A model generated the notes under the pieces. The model saw only the letters and a program-made list of their open reading frames with translations, did not search any database and was not told where the DNA came from. DNA of 64,000 nucleotides from Pseudomonas sp. MAG733B (GTDB taxonomy: Bacteria > Pseudomonadota > Gammaproteobacteria > Pseudomonadales > Pseudomonadaceae): positions 124,001 to 188,000 of the forward strand of contig NZ_CP145732.1 of NCBI RefSeq assembly GCF_036884845.1, read 5' to 3'. Below are positions 19,087 to 30,000 of the stretch, piece after piece. Both the position numbers and the translations under genes were made by a program. Positions within the stretch are counted from its first letter, which is position 1, and every line of letters begins with the position of its first letter.

Positions 19087-19851
19087 TTACCCCATTAACC
19101 CACGCATGATCAAAAACAGCAGCGAAGGCCCGAGCAGACAACCCAGCGCCGTGTAAAACGCCGCCGTCAGGCACCCATAAGGCACCAGCTTCGGATCAGT
19201 CGCCGCCAAGCCACCGGCCACGCCACTCGAGGTGCCCATCAAGCCGCCGAAAATCACTGCACTGCGCGGGTTGTTCAGGCCGATCATCGGCGCCACGAAC
19301 GGTGTCATCACCATCACCAGAATCGCCTTGATCAACCCTGCCGCAATCGACAACGCCATGACTTCGGAACTGGCACCGATAGCCGCTCCGGTCACCGGGC
19401 CGACGATGTAGGTCACGGCGCCCGCGCCGATAGTCGTCAGGCTCACCGCATCGGTGTAACCGAACGCCATCGCCACCGCGACACCGGCGATGAACGAGGT
19501 ACCCACGCCGACAAACAACGCCAGAACACCCACAAAACCGGCACGCTTGAGCTCATCGACACTCACGCCGAATGCCGTGGCAACGATGGCGAAATCCCGC
19601 AGCATCGCGCCGCCCAACAGACCGATCCCGGACAACAATGGAATGTCCACCACGCCCTTCTGACCACCGGTCAACGCGCCGCCAACATAGGACAGCACCA
19701 GCCCAAGCAGAATGGCAATGGCCGAACCGTGCAGGCGACCTTTGGTGAACGTATTGGAGATCCAGTAGGACACCCACATGGTCACGCCGACAACCAAAAA
19801 ACCACTGATCAGGCCGTAGCCGGTAATCACCTTCATCATCGATTCGTACAT
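19087..19851 (-). CDS. madM: Malonate transporter subunit MadM
   Basis: MadM is the larger integral-membrane subunit of the two-component MadLM malonate:cation symporter. The 254-residue protein is strongly hydrophobic with about eight membrane helices and glycine-rich segments (VTGAAIGASSEVMAL, FGGLMGTSSGVAGGLAATDP). I start it at the ATG at 19851, five bases after the madL stop; the longer open frame to 20088 overlaps madL in another phase. It is the last gene of the mdc-mad operon. Confidence 0.92.
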   Translation of the reverse strand: MYESMMKVITGYGLISGFLVVGVTMWVSYWISNTFTKGRLHGSAIAILLGLVLSYVGGALTGGQKGVVDIPLLSGIGLLGGAMLRDFAIVATAFGVSVDELKRAGFVGVLALFVGVGTSFIAGVAVAMAFGYTDAVSLTTIGAGAVTYIVGPVTGAAIGASSEVMALSIAAGLIKAILVMVMTPFVAPMIGLNNPRSAVIFGGLMGTSSGVAGGLAATDPKLVPYGCLTAAFYTALGCLLGPSLLFLIMRGLMG

Positions 19852-19856
19852 GGCGA

Positions 19857-20249
19857 TTACCCCACTGTCTTCGCAGGATTGATCGAAGTCGGCTGTTTGT
19901 TGCCGATACGCACCAGCACCGGCACCAGGGCAAAGGCAATCACCACCGCCACTGTCCCCGCCAGGATCGCCATCGGCCCGCCCTTGAGCGCACCGTATAC
20001 GTTTTGCTGGGCCGCCATCGCCACGACAATCGGGATGTAGACCGCGCTCCAGAACTCCACGCCCTGTTCGGTCTTGCCCTTGAACCAACCGTTTTTATTG
20101 AGGTAGCTGCCCAGGCCGATCAGCAGCAGCATGGCAATGCCGACGCCGCCGACGTTGGCCGGAACGCCGATCAACTTGCCGAGCAGTTCACCGATGAATA
20201 TGCCTACCAGGGTACAGAAGGCGAGAAACGCCACACCGTAAATAATCAT
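19857..20249 (-). CDS. madL: Malonate transporter subunit MadL
   Basis: MadL is the small subunit of the MadLM malonate transporter. The 130-residue protein has about four membrane helices and starts MIIYGVAFLAFCTLVGIF. The ATG at 20249 is preceded by a weak GAGGACAAC ribosome site; upstream codons in frame have no family match. It follows mdcH after 64 bases and precedes madM by five. Confidence 0.92.
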   Translation of the reverse strand: MIIYGVAFLAFCTLVGIFIGELLGKLIGVPANVGGVGIAMLLLIGLGSYLNKNGWFKGKTEQGVEFWSAVYIPIVVAMAAQQNVYGALKGGPMAILAGTVAVVIAFALVPVLVRIGNKQPTSINPAKTVG

Positions 20250-20313
20250 TGTTGTTGTCCTCAAAGTGCATCGTCGAATGTTGTTTTTGTTGTTCGAAGC
20301 CTGAGTCGGTGAT

Positions 20314-21225
20314 TTAGGAGTGGCGGGTTCCCTCCTCACGCATCAGCGCCTGCAGGGTATCGAGTCGCGCACCGTCAAAGGCAATCACGGTGCCTTGCTC
20401 GAACACCCGGCGCGCCAGCCCGGTCAGTACCGCTCCGGGTGGCAGTTCGATCTGTAGACGTACGCCACGCTCATAAGCGCTTTGCACAGTGCCGCGCCAA
20501 TCCACCACGCGGCACATGTTGAAGGCGAGGTCGTCGCGCAGCGCATCGACCTTGATCACCGGCCGCGCGCGACTGCCGCTCAGGTAACCGATCTTCGGGG
20601 TTTGCAGTGACACCTTGGTGAAGGCTTCGGCGAGGGTTTTCGCCGGCGTTTCCAGCAGCGGACAATGCGACGGCACGCTCACTGCGAGACGTTTGGCCAG
20701 CCCTGCCCCACGACTTCTCGCCAACTCGGCCACGGCTTTCATCGCACCGTCACTGCCGGCGATTACTACCTGGTTATCGGCGTTGATGTTGGCCAGGTAA
20801 ACCGGTGTGTCGACGCTGTGAATCTGCGTCAGCAAACCTTCCACGGTGGCCAGATCGAGACCGATGATCGCGGTCATGCCGTAGCCTTGCGGATACGCCC
20901 GTTGCATCAGTTCACCGCGCAGGCTGACCAGAAGCAGCGCATCGCTGAAACCCAGGGCACCGGCCACCACCGCTGCCGGATAGGCGCCGATGGAAAGCCC
21001 CGCGACGTAATCCGGCGACATCGACAACTGCCGTGAAGCCGCCACACCGGCGATCAGCAAGCAAAGCTGAACCGCCCTTGTCGACCGCAATGCCTCGGCA
21101 GAATCCAGTAGCAAAACGTCTTCACCGAGCACGTCGCTGGCTTCGACCAGCGTTTCCCGAGGCAAACGCTGGAGCATGCCCGGCTGCTGCGCGCCTTGCC
21201 CAGGGAACACCAGCAACCTGCTCAC
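20314..21225 (-). CDS. mdcH: Malonate decarboxylase, malonyl-CoA acyltransferase subunit
   Basis: MdcH moves a malonyl group from malonyl-CoA to the decarboxylase carrier protein MdcC, which primes the enzyme cycle. It is a FabD-type acyltransferase with GQGAQ at residues 10-14 and the nucleophile motif GLSIG with Ser78. I place the start at a GTG (21225) rather than an upstream codon because AGGAG lies about ten bases before it and GTGA overlaps the mdcG stop by four bases, the usual sign of coupled translation. This gives 303 residues. Confidence 0.9.
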   Translation of the reverse strand: MSRLLVFPGQGAQQPGMLQRLPRETLVEASDVLGEDVLLLDSAEALRSTRAVQLCLLIAGVAASRQLSMSPDYVAGLSIGAYPAAVVAGALGFSDALLLVSLRGELMQRAYPQGYGMTAIIGLDLATVEGLLTQIHSVDTPVYLANINADNQVVIAGSDGAMKAVAELARSRGAGLAKRLAVSVPSHCPLLETPAKTLAEAFTKVSLQTPKIGYLSGSRARPVIKVDALRDDLAFNMCRVVDWRGTVQSAYERGVRLQIELPPGAVLTGLARRVFEQGTVIAFDGARLDTLQALMREEGTRHS

Positions 21226-21839
21226 GCTGCTTGCTCCTGCGGGTTCCACGGATCAGTCACCAAACAGGCTTCGATCGCGTTTTTCAGCAACACGCGATTC
21301 GAAGCACCCGCCCATTCGCGCAAGGCAACGGCGCCCAACGGCGTCTGCAATTGCATGTCTACCACGCACACCGCCGTGTCGAGCAACGCCACCAACTCCC
21401 GAGCCCGGTCACGCGCCAGAGGTTGTGGCGTGCGCAGGATCAGATCCAGATCACTGCCCTGATGAAGAGCTGCAAACCCGCTGGCTAATTCAAAACCGGC
21501 GCTGCCGCTGACACCCCAGACCCAACCGCAGGCATCGAGTGCAGGACGCAAATGCGCCAAGGCTTCGACGGCCGGCAAGTCGCGGTCGATGTCGACGCGG
21601 CAAAGTTGTTCTGGGATCACTCGACGGGTAATCGAAGCCAGCGCCATCGATGCCGCATAGCGCTGCTCCCGCAAACGCCCACGCACGCCAACCGCGATCC
21701 GATCCGACGTCGACACCGCGCGCCGCACCACCACCGGTTGCCCGGCGTTGAGCGATTCGATCGCCCACGCAGGCGCCTCCGCAGGCAACTGCGCCGGGGT
21801 CATGCCCCAGAGCAGGTCGTGGGCCAGAAACGTGTTCAC
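21222..21839 (-). CDS. mdcG: Malonate decarboxylase holo-ACP synthase (phosphoribosyl-dephospho-CoA transferase)
   Basis: MdcG attaches the 2'-(5''-triphosphoribosyl)-3'-dephospho-CoA prosthetic group to the serine of apo-MdcC. It has the nucleotidyltransferase signature GSDLDLIL, in which the two Asp bind metal. A GTG start at 21839 gives 205 residues, the usual size; GTGA overlaps the mdcE stop by four bases. The frame is open further upstream inside mdcE but without family match. Confidence 0.9.
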   Translation of the reverse strand: MNTFLAHDLLWGMTPAQLPAEAPAWAIESLNAGQPVVVRRAVSTSDRIAVGVRGRLREQRYAASMALASITRRVIPEQLCRVDIDRDLPAVEALAHLRPALDACGWVWGVSGSAGFELASGFAALHQGSDLDLILRTPQPLARDRARELVALLDTAVCVVDMQLQTPLGAVALREWAGASNRVLLKNAIEACLVTDPWNPQEQAA

Positions 21840-22639
21840 CACTGTTCTCTCAGCAATTGGCGGACCTTGCTTGATGCCCCGCGGTTGGTTGCGCCGAGGC
21901 GACCGCTGAGATCGACACCCTTCTCCGCAACATCGCCCATCGCTTGCATCAGGCACTCAGTCACCCGCGCCAGATCCACCGAAGTCGGCTGTTCGATCTG
22001 CTCCACCGACAAGGTTTCCCACAGCAAACCAAGGCTGGCATAGCTGTCGATGTCGTAGGCCATCGGCGGCACGCTGGCGGCCAGGGTTTCCAGTTCTTCG
22101 ACGCTGCGCAAAGTCACCCGCGCCGCCGATGCCTTGCCCATGGCGTGCACCATCACGCCGGGATCACGCAGGGCGATCAGGCGGTTGGCCTGATAACCGT
22201 GAGCGAGAAACGCCCCGGACATTGCCTTGCCCACCAGCAGACCGATCACGGCATGCCCGGCCAGACGTGCGCGGGCATAACTGTCCGCCGCGCCGGCCAG
22301 CGCCTGATGAATGCCGAGCGCCTCTTCGCGTCGACCGTAGGCCTGGCTCGGCACATCAACGATGGCGATCAACGCACGCTTCTGCGGTTTGTCCTGATCC
22401 GCCGTGATCACTTCATCCACAGCCTTGGCCAGACCCCAACCTTCAAGCAAACCGACTTCGCCATTGCGGGCGCGGACGAAACGGTTGTCAGGGTCAGCCA
22501 CCACGGCGATAAGCCGCACGGGTTGCCCGGCCAGGAATCCATCGGCGACTTTCAACGAGGCCGGCAAACCGTCGACCGGTTTGGCATCGGCACTCAAGGC
22601 GTTGAACCAGTTCAAGCCTCTGAGGGAATACGAGCTCAT
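21836..22639 (-). CDS. mdcE: Malonate decarboxylase gamma subunit
   Basis: MdcE forms, with MdcD, the carboxyltransferase-like unit that removes CO2 from malonyl-S-ACP and regenerates acetyl-S-ACP. The 267-residue protein has the crotonase-like segments of the gamma family (GHAVIGLLVGKAMSGAFLAHGYQANRLIALRDPG in its core). The ATG overlaps the mdcD stop (ATGA), so translation is coupled. Confidence 0.93.
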   Translation of the reverse strand: MSSYSLRGLNWFNALSADAKPVDGLPASLKVADGFLAGQPVRLIAVVADPDNRFVRARNGEVGLLEGWGLAKAVDEVITADQDKPQKRALIAIVDVPSQAYGRREEALGIHQALAGAADSYARARLAGHAVIGLLVGKAMSGAFLAHGYQANRLIALRDPGVMVHAMGKASAARVTLRSVEELETLAASVPPMAYDIDSYASLGLLWETLSVEQIEQPTSVDLARVTECLMQAMGDVAEKGVDLSGRLGATNRGASSKVRQLLREQW

Positions 22640-23487
22640 GAGCGCTCTCCTTGATACAGGTCGCGAACCACCGACGGTTCGATTTGCGGTTCGGCGTCCA
22701 GACGCGCCAACCGTTGCAGGAACAGATCGGCCTGGCGGCTGCGTTGCTGGGCCGGCAGACCTTGCTTGAGCAACTCACCGACCTGCTGGCGAATCTGCGC
22801 CAAGTCGTCTTCGGCGTAGCGATCCACCAACCCCGTGGCGAAACGCTGCTCGCCACCGGTCAGGCTCCAGATGAACGGACGGTCGCGGGAGTCGTATTCC
22901 TCAAGCCCGGCTTCCTGCTCGATCACCTGTGGACCGTTCAAGCCAAGGCGTGCTTCCTGGGTTACCACGAGGTAACTGCACAACCCGGCGGCAATCGACA
23001 TGCCGCCGAAGCAACCAACGCTGCCCGCGACTACGCCAACCACCGGTTGGTACTGGCGCAGGTCGACAATCGCCGCGTGGATATCGGCAATCGCCGCCAA
23101 ACCAAGATTGGCCTCCTGCAAACGCACGCCACCGGTTTCCAGCAGCAACACGGCGCGGGTCGGAATGCCTTTGCGGTTGTCTTCAGCGGCCAGTTCCAGC
23201 GCGCCGGAAATTTTCGCCCCGCCGACTTCACCGAGGCTGCCACCCTGAAAAGCCCCTTCGATGGCGGCGATTACCACCGGCAATCCGTCGATGTTGCCCT
23301 TGGCAATCACCACGCCGTCATCGGCTTGCGGCACGACGCCCTGACGCGACAACCATGGCGACATGACGCGCTGAAACGGATCGATCAATTCGCGAAAAGT
23401 ACCTTCGTCGAGCAAGGCTTTCGCCCGTTGCCGGGCACCGAGTTCGACGAAGCTGTGTTTGTTGAGCAAGGCTGCACTGTCAGTCAT
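22636..23487 (-). CDS. mdcD: Malonate decarboxylase beta subunit
   Basis: MdcD is the partner of MdcE in decarboxylation of malonyl-S-ACP. The 283-residue protein is related to the carboxyltransferase beta subunits: it has the helix-capping glycine segments VGVVAGSVGCFGGMSIAAG and KISGALELAAEDN. The start is the ATG at 23487, which overlaps the mdcC end by eight bases; further upstream codons in frame lie inside mdcC. Confidence 0.93.
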   Translation of the reverse strand: MTDSAALLNKHSFVELGARQRAKALLDEGTFRELIDPFQRVMSPWLSRQGVVPQADDGVVIAKGNIDGLPVVIAAIEGAFQGGSLGEVGGAKISGALELAAEDNRKGIPTRAVLLLETGGVRLQEANLGLAAIADIHAAIVDLRQYQPVVGVVAGSVGCFGGMSIAAGLCSYLVVTQEARLGLNGPQVIEQEAGLEEYDSRDRPFIWSLTGGEQRFATGLVDRYAEDDLAQIRQQVGELLKQGLPAQQRSRQADLFLQRLARLDAEPQIEPSVVRDLYQGERS

Positions 23488-23779
23488 GGCCGATCTCCTC
23501 GAAGCCTTGTTCCAGACGCAGGCGTACGACGCCGGGCGTGGCGCCGAAATCGTGGATATCGATGTCCATCGCCGCTGGCGTCTGACCGTCGAACATCCGC
23601 GCAAACAAGTGCTGCCAGCGCTGTTCGCTGCCATTGACCGAGGTCTGCACGGTGATTGTCAGCTTGCCGGCCTGACCCGGCTGGATCAGCACTTCCAGAT
23701 CGCCCGAGCCGACACAACCCACCAGCGTGCGCCCGCGTGGCGGCTGTCCGGCGGGGAATTCAAAGGATAAGGTTTCCAT
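23480..23779 (-). CDS. mdcC: Malonate decarboxylase acyl carrier protein
   Basis: MdcC is the carrier subunit that holds the acyl group on a dephospho-CoA-like prosthetic group. The 99-residue protein carries Ser25 in CVGSGDLEVL, matching the attachment serine in the Klebsiella protein. The ATG at 23779 overlaps the mdcB stop by one base (TGATG), with GGGAG upstream; the TTG one codon earlier is a less likely start. Confidence 0.93.
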   Translation of the reverse strand: METLSFEFPAGQPPRGRTLVGCVGSGDLEVLIQPGQAGKLTITVQTSVNGSEQRWQHLFARMFDGQTPAAMDIDIHDFGATPGVVRLRLEQGFEEIGHD

Positions 23780-24654
23780 CAAAACGCTCCCTGGATAAGG
23801 CTGTCGCCCGACTCGACACGGTCGATGAACAGGCAGGCTGCGAGCAGGTCGGCAGCACCGCCGGGCGAGGCATTCAATGCGATGAGTTGTTCGTCCAGCT
23901 CATGCAGCCGGCGACGACCGGCGAGGCTGGCACTGCCGCCTGCGTCGAGCACCGCCTGGGCGCCGAGTTGCATGGTCTGCAAGCCTTGTTCGCCGGCGCG
24001 GTACAGCACGCAGGTATCGGCCAGATTGGTCATGATCGCCAGCAGCGCATCGAGCCGGGCGTTCTGCTCGCCCTGCCCGTTGGCGCGGCTGCGCTTGAGT
24101 TGCGGCAGAGCGCGTTGAGTCACCGCCGGGAAACCCAGTTGCGCTTCTTCACGGGCACCGCGAGCGCCGTAGCGTAGGGAGACTTGCGCACCGTGGCTGA
24201 GCGGACGCGGGGCGTAACGGTCGTCGAGCAAGGCCAGCCGCGCAGCGCGCAAGGTGATTGCACCGGCGCTGGTGGATTCGGGCTGCAACGCGGCAGCGGC
24301 GACCAACAGGCCCAATGCCCAAATTGCCCCGCGATGAGTATTGACGCCATGGGTGGTCGCGAGCATCGCTTGCTCGCCTTCACGACCGATCAGGCCCACG
24401 GCTTCGCGCAGCGGCAAACCGATCTCGCCGATGTCGATAGCGGCTTCGGCCATTTCCTTGAAGGCTGGCCAAAGGGAAAGTGCAGAAGCGTGCATCAGCC
24501 CCAAGTGCAAATCGGTATGGGCGCCATTTCCGCGACGGTCGACCAGCGCTGGTTTCGGCGACAAGTCCGCTTCGTCGATCAGCGCGTCCACCGCCATATC
24601 CGCCAACCGTTCGGCCAGGCTCAGGGTTTTCGGTTGCAGGTTGAATGCGTGCAT
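23779..24654 (-). CDS. mdcB: Triphosphoribosyl-dephospho-CoA synthase
   Basis: MdcB makes the prosthetic-group precursor 2'-(5''-triphosphoribosyl)-3'-dephospho-CoA from ATP and dephospho-CoA; it is of the CitG family. The 291-residue protein shows the family segments [16 protein letters not shown] (substrate loop), [16 protein letters not shown] and [16 protein letters not shown]. The start ATG overlaps the mdcA stop by one base (TAATG). Confidence 0.93.
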   Translation of the reverse strand: MHAFNLQPKTLSLAERLADMAVDALIDEADLSPKPALVDRRGNGAHTDLHLGLMHASALSLWPAFKEMAEAAIDIGEIGLPLREAVGLIGREGEQAMLATTHGVNTHRGAIWALGLLVAAAALQPESTSAGAITLRAARLALLDDRYAPRPLSHGAQVSLRYGARGAREEAQLGFPAVTQRALPQLKRSRANGQGEQNARLDALLAIMTNLADTCVLYRAGEQGLQTMQLGAQAVLDAGGSASLAGRRRLHELDEQLIALNASPGGAADLLAACLFIDRVESGDSLIQGAF

Positions 24655-26324
24655 TACCAGCTCCTGAATTTGGCAGGCGGGTTGTAGAGGCCACCGGACC
24701 ACTCGACCAGATCGGCCACGCTTTTGGCGGCGAGCAGTTCGCGGGTGGCGTCGGTGCGGCGGATGCCGAGGTCTTCCGGCAAGGCGATCAGGCCTTCACG
24801 GCGCATGCGTGCGGTGTCTTTCGGGTTGTGGCGCAGGCCGATGGCGGTCACGCCTGCAACTGCAGCGATCATTGCCTGCCGCTCTTCCAGCGAGCGCGCC
24901 TTGTACAGATAGGCAATGCCTTCTTCGGTCAGCAGGTGGGTGACGTCGTCGCCGTAGACCATGATCGGCGCCAGCGGCATGCCGCTTTTTTTCGCCACTT
25001 CGATGGCATCGAGGGTTTCGACGAAGGTCGGTTTGCCGCCTTCCTGGAAGGTCTCGACCATTTGCACCACAAGTTTCTTGCCGCGCTCGAGCATCGGTTC
25101 GGCGACGTCGGTGTGGCGCATGTCGAGCCAGGCCGGTGTGCCGTGGCGACGACCTCGTGGGTCATGGCCCATGTTCGGCGCCCCGCCGAAACCTGCCAGA
25201 CGACCACGGGTCACGGTGGAAGAATGGCCATCGCCATCGACTTGCAGGGTGGCGCCGATGAACAGGTCCACCGCGTATTGCCCGGCCAATTGGCTGAACA
25301 TTCGGTTGGAACGCAGGGAACCATCGCGCCCGGTAAAGAACACATCGGGGCGGGCGGCGATGTAGTTTTCCATGCCCAGTTCGGTGCCGAAACAATGCAC
25401 GCTTTCGACCCAGCCGCTTTCAATCGCCGGGATCAGGGTCGGGTGCGGATTGAGCGTCCAGTTGCGGCAGATCTTGCCTTTGAGGCCGAGGGATTCGCCG
25501 TAGGTCGGCAGGATCAGTTCAATGGCGGCGGTGTTGAAACCGATGCCGTGATTGAGCGACTGCACGTTGTGTTTTTCGTAGATTCCGCGAATCGCCATCA
25601 TCGCCATCAACACGTGCACTGGCTTGATGTGCCGTGGGTCGCGGGTAAACAGCGGTTCGATGTAGAAAGGCTTGTCGGCCACCACCACGAAATCGACCCA
25701 GGACGCCGGGATGTCTACACGCGGCAGGTCGCTTACATCGTCCACCAATTGGTTGACCTGAACGATGACGATGCCGTCGCTGAACGCCGCTGGTTCGATC
25801 AGCGCCGGGGTGTCTTCGGTGCTCGGTCCGGTGTAGATGTTGCCGGCGCGGTCGGCCATGAAACCGGCGGAGAGCACGACGTTGGGAATCAGGTCCACCA
25901 CCAGCCGCGCATAGAGTTCGATGTAGGTGTGGATCGCGCCGATTTCCAGCAAACCGTCTTCAAGCAACTGACTGATGCGCAGGCTTTGAGTACCGGCAAA
26001 AGAGAAATCGAGCTTGCGGGCAATGCCGCGTTCGAACAGGTCCAGGTGCTCGGAGCGGCCGACGCTGGGCATGATCATGTGCAGATCGTGGAGCTTGCCC
26101 GGATCGGCTTTGGCCAGGGAGCGGGAAAGAAAATCCGCCTGCTTCTGGTTGTTGCCCTCCAGCACCACGCGGTCGCCAGGCAGGATCAAGGCCTCAAGCG
26201 CCGCGACGATTTTGTCGGTGGGCAACACCACACCGTCAGCCAGACTCGCCACTTGCGCCAGACGCCGCTGCTTTTCGCTGCGCCGCCGCGTCCATCGCGA
26301 GTCGGGGGAATTTGATGTTGTCAT
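24654..26324 (-). CDS. mdcA: Malonate decarboxylase alpha subunit
   Basis: MdcA is the acetyl-S-ACP:malonate ACP transferase, which swaps acetyl for malonyl on MdcC. The 556-residue protein is a CoA-transferase-like enzyme ([16 protein letters not shown] near residue 60; later [20 protein letters not shown]). The ATG at 26324 has GGAG upstream and gives the normal length. It is the first gene of mdcABCDEGH-madLM, nine genes that mostly overlap or touch, so they should be one transcript. Confidence 0.95.
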   Translation of the reverse strand: MTTSNSPDSRWTRRRSEKQRRLAQVASLADGVVLPTDKIVAALEALILPGDRVVLEGNNQKQADFLSRSLAKADPGKLHDLHMIMPSVGRSEHLDLFERGIARKLDFSFAGTQSLRISQLLEDGLLEIGAIHTYIELYARLVVDLIPNVVLSAGFMADRAGNIYTGPSTEDTPALIEPAAFSDGIVIVQVNQLVDDVSDLPRVDIPASWVDFVVVADKPFYIEPLFTRDPRHIKPVHVLMAMMAIRGIYEKHNVQSLNHGIGFNTAAIELILPTYGESLGLKGKICRNWTLNPHPTLIPAIESGWVESVHCFGTELGMENYIAARPDVFFTGRDGSLRSNRMFSQLAGQYAVDLFIGATLQVDGDGHSSTVTRGRLAGFGGAPNMGHDPRGRRHGTPAWLDMRHTDVAEPMLERGKKLVVQMVETFQEGGKPTFVETLDAIEVAKKSGMPLAPIMVYGDDVTHLLTEEGIAYLYKARSLEERQAMIAAVAGVTAIGLRHNPKDTARMRREGLIALPEDLGIRRTDATRELLAAKSVADLVEWSGGLYNPPAKFRSW

Positions 26325-26438
26325 GACCACTCCACGGGTTTGCTGTCGTGGAGCTACCTTAGGAGTGTTGGGTGGAGGGCATCAATCAAGCAGAGTGGTG
26401 GATTGTTACGGTCAGAGTAATGGTTGATGGGAAGGACG

Positions 26439-26531
26439 CCATCGCGGGCAAGCCTTGCTCCTACAGGTCTCGTGTCGTTCGCAAAATTGCGTACTCCACA
26501 AATCCGTAGGAGCAAGGCTTGCCCGCGATGG
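26439..26531. repeat. REP pair, CATCGCGGGCAAGCCTTGC family, between mdcA and chpC
   Basis: Arms CCATCGCGGGCAAGCCTTGC and the reverse complement are perfect over about 26 bases, ending in CTCCTAC/GTAGGAG. The spacer is about 40 bases. It lies between the mdcA promoter region and the 3' end of chpC. Relatives are at 47532-47599 and, more diverged, 35086-35179. Confidence 0.85.
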
Positions 26532-26559
26532 GGCCAGTAAAATCACCTCAAACTCGGGA

Positions 26560-27030
26560 TCAAATACCCAACCCTGCGTCCACCAACAACTCCTCCAGCG
26601 CCAACAAATCCGGCACCTTCGCCACTTGATCCGCCACCTGCACCGCCGCTCTCTCCAGCGAACACAACGGCACATCGACATAGCTCAACTGACTGTCGAG
26701 CTTGTACGAACGCGGAATTCCTTGCACCAGCATGGCGATGAACTTCAGTTCTGGCCGGCCGCCGAGCGCATTGAGAATGACGATCCGCGCGCGTTCGCCG
26801 ATGACGATTTTCTGCCCGCACGCCGACTCGAAACTGAGCAACGGAATTTGCCGGTTGCGCCAGCTGACCCGCCCCAGATACCACGGCGGCGTATCCAGAT
26901 CGAACGCCGCCGGCTGGTAATCGATCAGCTCGGCGATCGCCACGTTGGGCAGGATCAGGTTGCGGTCGGCCAGGGGCAGCACCAGGCCGGTGAGGTTGAT
27001 GCCGCGCTGATTGATGCGCCGCTCAAGCAT
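26560..27030 (-). CDS. chpC: CheW-like scaffold protein of the Pil-Chp system
   Basis: ChpC is a CheW-type adaptor that links a receptor to the histidine kinase ChpA. The 156-residue protein is one CheW domain (GLVLPLADRNLILPNVAIAELI; WRNRQIPLLSFESACG). Its start overlaps the chpA stop by eight bases, so it is translated from the same message. In P. aeruginosa chpB lies between chpA and chpC; here nothing does. Confidence 0.9.
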   Translation of the reverse strand: MLERRINQRGINLTGLVLPLADRNLILPNVAIAELIDYQPAAFDLDTPPWYLGRVSWRNRQIPLLSFESACGQKIVIGERARIVILNALGGRPELKFIAMLVQGIPRSYKLDSQLSYVDVPLCSLERAAVQVADQVAKVPDLLALEELLVDAGLGI

Positions 27031-30000
27031 GGGTTTTGCTCCACAGGGCGATGCTTTCGAGCAGTACCGATTCCTGGTACGGCTTGCCGAGGTAGTCGTT
27101 GACGCCGATGGCCATGGCCCGGTCGCGGTGTTTCTGGCCGGTGCGGGAAGTGATCATGATGATCGGCAGGTGCTGCAAGCGCTCATCGTTGCGCACTTGG
27201 GTCGCCACTTCGAAGCCGTCCATGCGCGGCATTTCGATGTCCAGCAGCATCACGTCCGGCAGGTGTTCTTCGAGCAGCAGCATGGCGTCGACCCCGTCCT
27301 TGGCGGTCAGTACGTTCATGCCGTGGCGTTCGAGCAGACGACTGGTGACCTTGCGCACCGTGACCGAGTCGTCGACCACCATCACTAGCAATGGCCGTTG
27401 CGGCTCGGCCTCGACCTCGTGACTCGCCGGGCGTTGCGGCACATGGGCCTGCATTGCGCGGATCGGCGCCAGCAAATCGAGAATCAGCACCACCCGGCCA
27501 TCCCCCAGAATCGTCGCCCCGGACACACCTTGCACCGCTGCGAACTGCGGGCCGAGGCTCTTGACCACGATCTCGCGGGTGCCTGCCATGGCATCGACTT
27601 GCACCGCGATGTGGCGCTCGTTGCATTGCACCAGCAGCACCGGCAGCGGCAGGCTCTGGCCCAACAGTTTTGGCCGGGGACTGGTCTTCAGCAACTCGCC
27701 CAGGTAGCACAGTTCGTAGCGCTGCCCGGCGTATTCGTAGGTCGGTGGATCGAGGCGGAAATGCCCTTCGAGTTCGTTGGGCAACACGCGGACGATGCCT
27801 TCGATGGTGTTCAGCGGAATCGCATACTGATCCTCAAAGCATTGCACCATCAGCGCCCGATTGACCGACACGGTGAACGGCAGGCGGATGCGGAAGTGCA
27901 CGCCCTGCCCCGGCACCGAGTCGATGCTCATGCTGCCGCCCAGTTGCCGTACCTCTTCGTGCACCACGTCCATGCCGACGCCGCGACCGGAGATCTGGGT
28001 GATTTTCTCGGCGGTGGAAAAGCCCGGTTGCAGGATGAACTGCAACACGTCGCGATCGCTGACTTCACTGTTCGGATCGAGCAAACCACGCTTGATTGCC
28101 TTGCGCCGCACGGCGTCCAGCGGTACACCGGCACCGTCGTCGCGGATGTCGAAAATGATGTCGCCGCCCTCGCGCAACAGGTCGAGGGTGATCCGCCCTT
28201 GCGCCGACTTACCCGCCGCGACCCGCACCTCAGTGGACTCAAGGCCATGGTCCACGGCGTTGCGCAGCATGTGTTCCAGCGGCGCCGCCATGCGTTCGAG
28301 CACGTTGCGGTCCATCTCGCCTTCGGCGTTGCCGACGATGAATTCGACGTCCTTGCCCAACTCGCCGGCGACCTGACGGACGATGCGCCTCAAGCGCGGC
28401 AACATCCGCTCGAACGGCACCATGCGCGTACGCATCAAGCCTTCCTGCAACTCGGTGTTGATGCGGCCCTGCTGTTGCAGCAGGTTTTCCGCGTCCTGAT
28501 TACGCCGGTCGAGGGTTTCCTTGAGGTCGAGCAAGTCGGAGGCGGATTCGAACAGCGCCCGCGAAAGTTGCTGCAACTGTGAGTGACGGTCCATTTCCAG
28601 CGGGTCGAATTCTTCGTAACCCAGGCGCTCGGCATCGACTTGCTGGCGGCTGAGAATCCGCCCCTGGGTTTCGGTATCGAGACGGCGCAACTGGTCGCGT
28701 ATCCGCTCGATGGTGGTTTCCATCTCGTTCAGCGCCACTTGGGCATCGCTGACTTGCTGTTCGATCCGGCCACGGAAGATCGACGTTTCACCGGCCAGGT
28801 TGACCAGATCGTCGAGCAGTTCCGCCGAGACCTTGACCATGTCCGCGCCGGCATCAGGTTGCAGCTGCGGCGCCTCAGGTTTTGCCGCTGTGGGCAACAC
28901 AATCGGTGGCGGGGCCTCAGGCACGGCCGGGTGACTGAAATTCTTGATCGTGTCGATCAATCGGTCCGCAGGCGGCAACGGCTCACCGGCACGGGTCGCG
29001 TCGAGCATTTGCGCCAGTCGGTCATGGCTGCGTTGCAGCAGTTCGAACAACGCGTCTGTGGGTTTCAGTACACCGGCCGACAAGCCTTCGTAGAGAAATT
29101 CCAGCTCATGGGCCAGATCGCCGATGGGGGCAATTTCCACCATCCGTGCACCGCCCTTGAGGGTGTGCAGGTCGCGTAGCAGGGTTTCCACTTCCTGGCG
29201 GTTCGACGGCTCGGCCTGCCAGCGCACCAGCGCCGCACCAGAGCTCTCGATGATGTCGAAACCTTCCTCGAGGAAGATGTCCAGCAGCTCGCTGTCGTGA
29301 TGCGCTGAATCGTTGCTGGCCGCCGGCTCGATCACATCGGCGTGGCCCGCGTGGCCCTGACGGAACGCGCGAATCGCCTCGATCAGCTCGCTCGGGTCGC
29401 CCAGCGGCTGGTGGTTCTGCAACTGCTCAAGTAATTGCGCTAACCGGTCATGGCTGTGTTGCAGCAACTGCACGAGCACTTCGCTGTGGCTGTAGCGGCG
29501 GTCGACCAAACCTTCGTAAAGGCTTTCCAGTTCATGGGCCAGATCACCGACCGGCTCGACCTCGGCCATGCGCGCGCCACCCTTGAGGGTGTGCAGGTCG
29601 CGTTGCAAAGACGACAGCGGCGCGCCGTTTTGCGGTTCGTTCAACCAGCGCTGCAAGGCCTGGCCGGCGCTTTCGAGGATGTCCACCGCTTCTTCGAGGA
29701 AGATCGAGACGATCTCGTCGTCCAGCTCCACTTCAGTCGCGGTCTGCGCCAATTCGGCGGTGGCATCTGACAGTTCGTGAATGCTCAGGGTGCGGCTGCC
29801 GTCGCTGCGAATCAAGCCCATGGCCGACGGGTCGAGGCTCTGATCGAGCAATCCGTGCAAGGCCTGAATTCGCTCCGGGCGCGGCGTGACTTCCTGGCCG
29901 GCGGCCAGTTCGTCGAGCATGTTGATCAGCGCTTCGTGGGCACTTTGCGCCTCGTGGAAAAACGCCTCGCTGACGGCCAGGCTGCTTTCTTCCACGGCAC

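Noticed and set aside
24645..26315. A 556-codon open frame on the plus strand opposite mdcA
   Set aside because: Exact shadow of mdcA; the minus strand has the real family motifs and operon overlaps.
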